Below, piece after piece: positions 57,216-64,000 of a DNA stretch of 64,000 bases; the stretch's first letter is position 1; every line of letters starts with the position of its first letter. This DNA comes from Hetaerina americana. Lineage: Eukaryota > Arthropoda > Insecta > Odonata > Calopterygidae. The notes below the pieces were generated by a model. That model ran no database searches. It worked only from the letters and a program-made list of their open reading frames with translations, and was not told where the DNA came from. Position numbers and translations under genes: made by a program. The stretch lies in the NCBI GenBank assembly GCA_022747635.1, contig JAKTNV010000027.1, positions 1,714,001 through 1,778,000 of the forward strand, in the 5' to 3' direction.

Positions 57216-58216
57216 ATGGCGAAAAAAGTGCAAGAAATAATTTTTTACGAAAATTTTTCCCTGATTTTATTTTCTCATCCTTTATAATATATATTTTTAA
57301 TGACATCAAAAGTTAGATAATTCTATCCAAATGGCAAAAAAATACGAATAAATAGGCAATGATTTGTTGTGAAATTTTTACCATTGCATTATGTTCAGCA
57401 ACCTCAAAACTATAGCATACTTTTCTTAAATATGAATAAATTTGACAATTCTGTCAAATTTGTAAAAATTGCGGATAAATTGGCTAGGGATTTATTTGGG
57501 TAATTTTTACCACGTGTTTAGCAATCTCAAAAACAATATTATACCAATTTTTATGAAAATCGTGAAATTATTTTATAACATGACACGCCATTGTGGCGTC
57601 TTGCGGGGTATTGTGTAGATGTAGGTCCCACAACGAAGAACAAACTGTTTTGGTAGCCAGTTTTTATACCTACAGTATAATGTAAAGAAAAAGTGAAAAA
57701 ATATTTATCGTCATTTAGTGCTTTGTTTAGTCAGTACTTAATGAGTACGCGGTAGTATATATTGAAAAATAAATTTTTCTCAGAAATTTTTGGAGTCAGC
57801 TTCGATCCGATAACTACCTGTACATCCACTTGAGAGACTCCTCAGGTTGACGAAGGTGGACTTTGAGGCAACTGGTGAGAATTGTTATCTTTACATCATT
57901 TATTATTGGTGGACCTTGTGAAATGAATGAACAAGCTTAAGCTGTTACAATATACTTTCGGAACTATAGAAGTTCTGGTTTATTAATAAATGTTTCATGC
58001 AACTGCCAAGCGAAAGAAAGTATAGGAGAAATTGCATCTAGAACGTAAACATTATATAAAGTACATACTATAGTTGCAAGAGTTTTTTTATGGAAACGAT
58101 GGGTATTTAATGTGCTCTTTGCCTAAACAACAGTTGTTTAGAAAAGTTTGCTGTTCAGCGGAGTGGCCAAAACGCGGTTTACCTCACGTTCATATCTTGC
58201 TGAATTTGGTTGAGAA
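57216..58216. other. AT-rich intergenic, small repeats
   Basis: Contains a 10-bp hairpin AAATTTGACA/TGTCAAATTT at 57438-57461 and, at 57573-57640, a minus-strand copy of the CATCTACACAATACCCCGCA motif. The rest holds nothing recognised. Confidence 0.5.
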
Positions 58217-58227
58217 TATCCCTTCGA

Positions 58228-58533
58228 GTGGTAGTAATATTTAGGGGAGGCGACCGACAGCTGAGGTCATTTGCGCCATAGGGGATGGACAGGAAAGGAT
58301 GAAGGGTGAAGAGAAACCCGGCGTCGCCATTAGCCTGCTCTTTACGAAAGGCTCCAAGGGGTCCGCAGCTTAACGTCCCATCCGACGGACGGCGTACTCA
58401 CTCAAAGCGCCCTCCACAAAGCACCTCAAGTAGGAGATACCTCTGAAAAATATTCAACACCGCCGGGATTTGAACCCGGGTCTTCTGGGTGGGAAGCCAG
58501 TACGGTAGCCCCCGCACCATCTCGATCCACATT
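58228..58533 (-). repeat. SINE-A, full length with 11-bp target duplication
   Basis: Flanked by TATCCCTTCGA at 58217-58227 and 58534-58544. On the minus strand the head has GATCGAGATGGTGCGGGGGC (A-box region) and CCGGGTTCAAATCCCGG (B box), then the body with GATGGGACGTTAAGCTGCGG, ATGGCGCAAATGACCTCAGC and TCGGTCGCCTCCCC, and a TATTACTACCA tail. It is one of the least decayed copies. Confidence 0.93.
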
Positions 58534-58544
58534 TATCCCTTCGA

Positions 58545-58929
58545 ATACATATGATGACATGGTCTCCACTGAAAATTCAGGTCGTAAATGGCATCCTCTT
58601 TTCAATGATATCACTGAGACTAACATGATTTGCGAGCCGAATGAAAGCTTAAATAAAAACTTGCTCTGCATGAACAACTATATTTTCAGCAAGTACTATA
58701 CGTATTGAATGCGTGAACAATTACCAGATCTTGATTCAGTTTTACTTCTACTAATATCTTTCAGTCGCTTGCTCTTCGTCAACTACCCTCCTTCCCATCT
58801 CTTTATATTGGATGAATATTACTCTGCCACTCAATTATTCCTCGCTATCCTTTTATCACACCTCGCACAGCCCTTGAACATTGACATGCCGTTACTCCAT
58901 GAAAACTCTGTCCGCCACTTTCCCTAAAC
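58545..58929. other. Intergenic, possibly more LINE
   Basis: A T/C-rich stretch similar in style to the LINE antisense strand, but no block was recognised. Confidence 0.35.
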
Positions 58930-59640
58930 CTTAAAATAGTTCCACGGGAATTTTGTCTACCTTATTTGATTTCATCTCTCTTGATCCCCCTTCCATCTCA
59001 CCGTCAAGTAAGACCAAGCACTCCTCTTGTATATTATATTCTCTTTTTATGTCTAACCTTGCTGGCCTAATTTCTTTACCATATAATCACCTCTTTTCGA
59101 TCCATTCCGATTCAACTAATATTTTTCTCGACTTATTTCTGTTTGTTAACACAGATTTTTCTTTCTTGCTTCCCAAAATATTTTTAACCTTCTTGTGTAT
59201 CTCACTAATTTCACTCTACCTCTGCAATATTCCCATATCCTCGCACTGCGCCTTCCACCACGCTTCTTTTGTTCTATTAGGTATCCCTCTCAATTAATTT
59301 ATTAAACTCTTTATACATCTGCTTACCTAACTCTATGTGAATCCTTCCATTTACTTCTCTCGTCTAACTTTCTAAGCATCTCATCCGAAGTCCATAATAC
59401 CCTGGTCCTTTTCTTGTTAGTAGTTCTCATAGTTACTTTTAAGGATTTACATATATCTTTTTTGATATGTATTCTCATTTTCCTCAATAGTACTCTGCTC
59501 CTTGCCCTCTCTCATGATTTCATTTACAGCCTCCGGATAAATCTTTATCTTCAATCCATTTAATCTTTCTACTTTCCAACTCCTAAACAGCCTTTCCCGC
59601 TTTATCCTTCCTTCACTTCATCATATCATAATTTACTTCC
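58930..59640 (-). mobile_element. RTE-like LINE fragment E (endonuclease-RT linker)
   Basis: From about 59630 on the minus strand residues SWKVERLNGLKIKIYPEAVN and EIMREGKEQSTIEEN match WNAEALNGLKRKEYKQAVEE and IMEDGKGLSTIKEKW of copy D. Below about 59450 the match fades. This is the linker after the endonuclease; RT motifs were not found. Confidence 0.7.
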
Positions 59641-59649
59641 AACTTCTGG

Positions 59650-60440
59650 TAATGCCAGCGGTCGTAGTATCGTGGTTCTGGGGTGAGTCGTGTGGAGGGC
59701 ACGTTTGGCGGCGGACATGCGTAAGAGGGAAGGAAGAGAGAGCGAGAGGAAGCGGGGTGAGAAAGGGGGGGGGTCGGAGAGGGGGTGTGAGTTGCTGGGG
59801 GCGCGCGTGAACCGTGCTGCTGCCATCATCGACCTCTTCCAGTTCCTCTCTCCAGCTAGCGCGTATGAATGGGCTCCTTTACATGCAAACGAATCACGCG
59901 CCTCCACGTCCCCCAACCGCGCTGCCATCACCACCGCCTCTGCCCCTCCCGCCCGCCCCGAATTCCTCCGGGTCGGCGTCTGCAGGCGGTGGCAGTCACA
60001 CGCGCGTTCGCCGGGCAACCACCACGGGGCGGCGGAGGAGGGCAGGTGGGAGGGAGGGGATAGGAATGAGGGGGAGCCCGTTTCATCGCCCGTACCCTCC
60101 TCCCGACCGCCCTTCTTCTCCCTCACTTTCGGCTGGTGTGGGAGGGGTTGGAAAAGGGGTGAGAGGGGGGATTGGCCCCGCTTTAATGCCTCTAATGAGC
60201 GAGCGGGTCTCCCGCCAGTCTCGTCTCGCCCGGACTGACTCACTCGGCCACGAAACCGCTCATTCGCTCAATGTGACCACCCTCGAGTGAAGACCAAGCA
60301 CGGTGCTTGCGAGAGAGACGATCCGATGCTGAAGGCGAAAATCTGAGCGAAAGTTTGCGTGCACCTCTTCACTGAGGACCTTGAAGCGTGCACCTTGCCC
60401 GGTCCCATTTGCACTTGGTTGTTTCGCCGTGAGAGGGACC
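59650..60440. promoter_or_regulatory. GC-rich island, candidate promoter or 5' exon
   Basis: CpG-rich throughout (GCGCGCGTTCGCCGGGC near 60000). Frames of 158-205 codons are open on both strands at once, so coding cannot be inferred. It directly follows LINE E. Confidence 0.35.
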
Positions 60441-61781
60441 AAGAATGCCGGCCACCTTCCCGATTATGAGTTTAATATTTTTTACATCCCTTGTGCCCTG
60501 ATTTTGGAATCTAAGCGTAACCATTAAACCGCATTCTATTTCCTTATCATCATTGATTATTCCTACCTGAAGCTTGGTTGACTCCATCCCTTCTTGTCTT
60601 TCATCAACTTTTCGACCCTCACGTAAACTCTCATGACTTTCAATGGTTTAGTGTAGTATACATATAATAAGCGAAAATGATTCTCTATGTTCCCGATTAT
60701 GATATTGATTTTAGTTATTTGCTTAAGCTGTAGACATTTTACCATTCAATAAATAAATATGCCTTTTCGTATGGACCAGTAACTCTTCCCACTTTATTCT
60801 GAAACGTTCTGAATCTATGTACTTTTTCGTTTTCTGATTGAAATTTATCCTTTTTTCTAGTTTCCGTTAAATTGTATTCATTAATATATTATTTCCTAAA
60901 CACATTTATCTTTTCCGTGCGGCATAGCTTTTCTTACGCGGCCATTCATGATTTCTTTAACTCTAAATTCGCTGTATTTAACACTTAAGAGTTAGCTGCA
61001 TTAAGGCTTTCTTTGATGCTTCTAATGATATGCTTCCATTACCCATTTAATTTGCTCTATCTTTCGCTTTTCTGCCATTTTGTCTTCCTGATGTTTAATT
61101 ACTTCGGATATCTGAAGCAATTCTTCTTCCGACTATGAGTTCATGTCTTCATACTATAATATATCGCACTTTGTAAAAACGTAAATGTGATCGCGATTTT
61201 TTAGAACTTTTTTTAGGATCTATTTAAGATGCTTTGGTTTGCAAGAGACACTACATGTTACAATTAGCTATTTCAATCATTAGGTTATTTTTTTCTTTCG
61301 TTCCTTATTTTTATTTATTCGATACCTAATCTGCTACACGCCGTAACAGGCATGCCGATGGAAAACTCTTTCTTTCCGCTTGGTGTTCCTCCACATCCTC
61401 CCTCTCTCCTTTTCGTTATATAACACATATCTAAAAAATCAATTGCTTCTCGTGATGTGTTCAGCTCATCAGGTTCTCTAAGGGTCCGTGCGGAGCTCGA
61501 AATGGATTTGCGTTATTGTGACCCCGGGTATTAGATATTTGTTTGCATCACGCGCTATTTATTTTCAGAACCATTCTATGTAGTATGAAATGAACAGCTG
61601 CTACAGTGGAAAATATTCAAAAATGGGTACTTCGGGAGAAAATACTTCAAGTGTGCAAATTAATATCATAATTCTATGATGCATCACACTCCAGGCCATC
61701 GTTTTGGCGCACTGCTTCCCAGTTTGTGACCTCTCTTTGCGACCGCAAATATATTCCAAATGGGACATGAATATGTGAGCT
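60441..61781. other. AT-rich intergenic
   Basis: Minus-strand frames around 60480-61500 contain basic, LINE-like strings but no motif I can identify. Confidence 0.35.
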
Positions 61782-62123
61782 CTAAGCAAGTAAGTGTCCG
61801 GGATGTACGATTCTCAAGTCATCTGAATGGATGGGAACGACATCATCGAGATGGGTGTAGGAGGCACTCTTTCCATTTATCGGAACTTGGTTCGTGCCCG
61901 GTCTACCCGACAAAAAGGAGGCTTCAATGTTATCGTAGATTTTTGAATAATTAGTTCCGGGAGACGAACTCGCCATTGCTGATAAGTTCCATTTCCGCGA
62001 ATTGTAAGAATATAAACGCTGCAAGTAATTCATATAAGGAAGCGGTAGCTCACAGTGTACTTCAATATCTTTGCAACTGAAAGGCAAAATGGAAATAACA
62101 TTTCTAAACGCGATAAATTTCAA
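61782..62123 (-). CDS. Possible exon, function unknown
   Basis: A 113-codon minus frame of fairly ordinary protein composition (for example GTNYSKIYDNIEASFLSGRP). Upstream within the frame a good 3' splice-site-like CATTTTGCCTTTCAG lies just before TTGCAAAGATATTG (about 62085). No matching 5' splice site was found before the stop, so it would have to be a terminal exon. No domain recognised. It may be chance. Confidence 0.18.
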   Translation of the reverse strand: MKFIAFRNVISILPFSCKDIEVHCELPLPYMNYLQRLYSYNSRKWNLSAMASSSPGTNYSKIYDNIEASFLSGRPGTNQVPINGKSASYTHLDDVVPIHSDDLRIVHPGHLLA

Positions 62124-62130
62124 TTTAAAT

Positions 62131-62539
62131 GTAAAACGAACGTACCTACGGCCGTGAAAAAATGGAAAAACGAAATAGCCAAGGTCGCAAACTTGTAATT
62201 CATTCGAGTTTCGCTCTCTCAGAGAAGAGGAAATGTATATCGGATTACAGCGAGGTAATTTTTTTCTGAAGTCACATTGGGAAAATTGATTTTTTGCAAA
62301 GGTGATAGCGGAGATGCATTTGGTGGGGACGCCGATTTTTTTCAGTTACCGAAAAATTGCAGTAAATCCAAAGAAATTTTATAGAGATTTGTCCTATGCC
62401 GGAAATATCTGTTTGGCTTCAGATGACAAGGAGGTCATGATATAATGTAAATGCAAAACAAACGTACCTACAGCCATAAAACAATGGAAAAACGAGACAA
62501 AAAATGGACAAGTTTACGGCCTTGGCTATTACGTTTTCC
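62131..62539. repeat. Nested direct and inverted repeats
   Basis: A 42-base direct repeat (62131-62173 and 62453-62494, sharing AACGTACCTAC and AATGGAAAAACGA) overlaps an inverted repeat of about 33 bases (62164-62196 and 62508-62539, AATAGCCAAGG in one orientation). The whole may be a small fold-back element; no coding. Confidence 0.75.
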
Positions 62540-63210
62540 GTGTTACGTTTCGTAAGCCAATAGGAATAAGGAGGTGGCTTTAACCGGCAGAAACTTTGTC
62601 ATGTTCTGATTTCCGTGTCACCAGTTGGTATCAACACCCTTGTGCTGCCAAGTACACCAACATTTCCGGCCGCAGAGGGTTCTAGATGTCTCCTCTGGGC
62701 ACCCTAAGTCTAGCCAACCTAAGGGATTTTCCAATTGTCACATCCTCCAGAGAATGCCGCAAAGGCCGCCTTATTACCACAGTGGCTAGCGTGTGAATTG
62801 TAGCACGCGCCTCATAGGACTTAGTATCCAAAGAGCTCAACTATCCGTGGAGGCCTCCGCTGCGGGCTGACTGCTGCGGTTATTGCCAACTAGCCCTTTG
62901 GAATGGGGGAAGGAGAGGACAGTCCTTGAGAGGGGAAGCCCAGAGTTTATAATTTTCCGTTGGAGCAGCGTCCGTTACTGGATTCTCGCACGTCGGTCGA
63001 GGGACGAATGCTTAGCGATGAAGCAGCAGACAGTTCCTCTGACACTGAATGATTCTAACTGTTCACAGATTGGTAAAGCTATGCATAAAATAAGACTAAA
63101 GCCAGACAGTGTATTTATAATGCTAATTAAACTGCACAGTATTGAAACCCGAAATTCCAAGGAAAATTTAATTCGAAAATCAATTAATTATTACATTCCT
63201 ATGGTTGTAG
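62540..63210. other. Intergenic, nothing recognised
   Basis: A plus frame of 139 codons (62883-63302) runs into the LINE tail and has no domain. Confidence 0.4.
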
Positions 63211-63275
63211 CGCATCGATTATTATTATTAGGTAATCTACCGGATAAGGTAGGTTTTTTGGATGGAAAGCGCATC
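63211..63275 (-). mobile_element. Solo 3' tip of the RTE-like LINE
   Basis: ATTATTATTAGGTAATCTAC and GGTAGGTTTTTTGGATGGA match the 3' end of copy B (31465-31515). Nothing further of the LINE follows, so this is an extreme 5' truncation of about 60 bp. Confidence 0.8.
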
Positions 63276-63875
63276 GATATGCAACAGGAAATACAAATAT
63301 AGATTCCTGGACCAATGAAAACGTATAAATGGCAGAAATGGATTTGGAGAGTTGTGAACAGGCCTAGTTGGATCAAATTAGAGGAATGACAAAGGGTAAT
63401 AGAAGTAACCACTGTGGAATGGTTATAATTAAATGAACAAAAGGAAGAATATAATATTGTGCACAGTATCACATTTCACCATCAAGGAACGCCGTTTGAA
63501 GGAACTGACAAGGACTATTTAGGCATCGATAAATTAAAGTTTTTATGATGATAATCTATAAGATAAACTTTGGAATTATAAAGAGATGTAAATCTTGGTT
63601 GAAATGAGTTATCAATGGATTAAGCGACAAAAAACGGCCTTAAATGGCCGTGGTAAATAAAAAAGAACGAAATAATACAAGGTCGGTTTTGGTACTCTCA
63701 TATACCCACCCCGATGAACAATTAATACTCGAAAACCAAAATTTAAGTACAGTACCATAGAGCCCTTTCAGTTCTTCATGCGTGCAGCCTCCCTTCCTTC
63801 AGTCCTACATGCCCATCCTTTCATCGCTTCCGCCTTGCTTACTCCCCTTGTATAATGTCCTCAACATACGAGGTC
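63276..63875. other. AT-rich intergenic
   Basis: Nothing recognised. Confidence 0.4.
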
Positions 63876-64000
63876 TGTCCAATAAATACGCGAACTAAAG
63901 CCATAAAAAACCTTTTTTTGTAAAATTTTGTTTACATCGATTTTGTACCCTTCAAAGTACTCTCCATTCGTTGCTATGCACTTATTCCATCTTATTTTCC
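63876..64000 (-). mobile_element. 3' end of another mariner, cut by the window edge
   Basis: Terminal-repeat-like ACGAGGTCTGTCCAATAAAT at about 63869-63888. On the minus strand from 64000 it reads KMRWNKCIATNGEYFEG, the usual C-terminal end of mariner transposases (KC.....GEYFEG). It is distinct from M1-M4 by its end sequence. The rest lies beyond the window. Confidence 0.8.

Noticed and set aside
59626..60243. 205-codon minus and 182-codon plus frames
   Set aside because: Both strands are open at once in GC-rich DNA, with no domain, splice structure or codon pattern.
1..64000. CRISPR array, bacterial operon, integrated virus or defence-system genes
   Set aside because: No regularly spaced identical repeats, no ribosome-site-led gene clusters, and no capsid, polymerase or nuclease-helicase sets were seen. 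RT and GIY-YIG signals are explained by LINE and Penelope-like relics.

Overview
This window looks like non-coding genomic DNA from an arthropod, probably an insect with a large, repeat-rich genome. The evidence is AT-rich DNA with scattered GC-rich islands, no operon-like coding, intron-type splice signals, several mariner families, an RTE-like non-LTR retrotransposon family with (TAA)n-type tails, tRNA-derived SINEs and a Penelope-like relic. I cannot name the species. A palaeopteran or other large-genome insect is possible but not decidable from sequence alone.

Only one convincing host-gene segment is visible: a 189-bp minus-strand exon at 17566-17754 that encodes a complete ten-cysteine von Willebrand factor type C (VWC) domain, with good splice sites and symmetric 1-1 phase. 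The rest of that gene is probably outside the window or in exons too short to recognise. GC-rich islands at about 27.3-28.5, 33.0-34.6, 41.1-41.6 and 59.65-60.4 kb may be promoters or 5' exons, but nothing in them proves it.

Mobile elements dominate. (1) M2, a swarm of eleven internally deleted mariner copies (about 560 bp, one 870-bp longer copy, one 5'-half copy), lies across 4.5-52.8 kb; the deletion copies share the same join. (2) Other mariners are M1 (896-1840), M3 (17953-18693), M4 (50847-51631) and the edge of another (63876-64000). Two copies (20847-21316 and 48631-49406) are head-to-head chimeras of the M3 and M4 5' ends. (3) An RTE-like LINE is present in at least nine broken pieces, including endonuclease (EEP-type) and reverse transcriptase segments. 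(4) A CR1/Jockey-like RT fragment sits at 44255-44660 and a Penelope-like GIY-YIG relic at 44878-45725. (5) There are four tRNA-derived SINE-like families. SINE-A copies at 38755, 43543 and 58228 and the SINE-B copy at 13430 have perfect target-site duplications of 9, 10, 11 and 14 bp; one SINE-A is nested inside an M2 element, giving a relative order of events. (6) A decayed unknown repeat protein lies at 56535-57215.

The signal least explained by ordinary annotation is an excess of near-perfect inverted repeats with very short loops (6066-6127, 12487-12553, 44568-44626, 45521-45554, 48322-48389, 53296-53329), plus inverted SINE pairs and the palindromic mariner chimeras. Template-switch or fold-back mutation is the simplest explanation. 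I found no CRISPR array, bacterial or viral gene set, or clearly new biochemical system.
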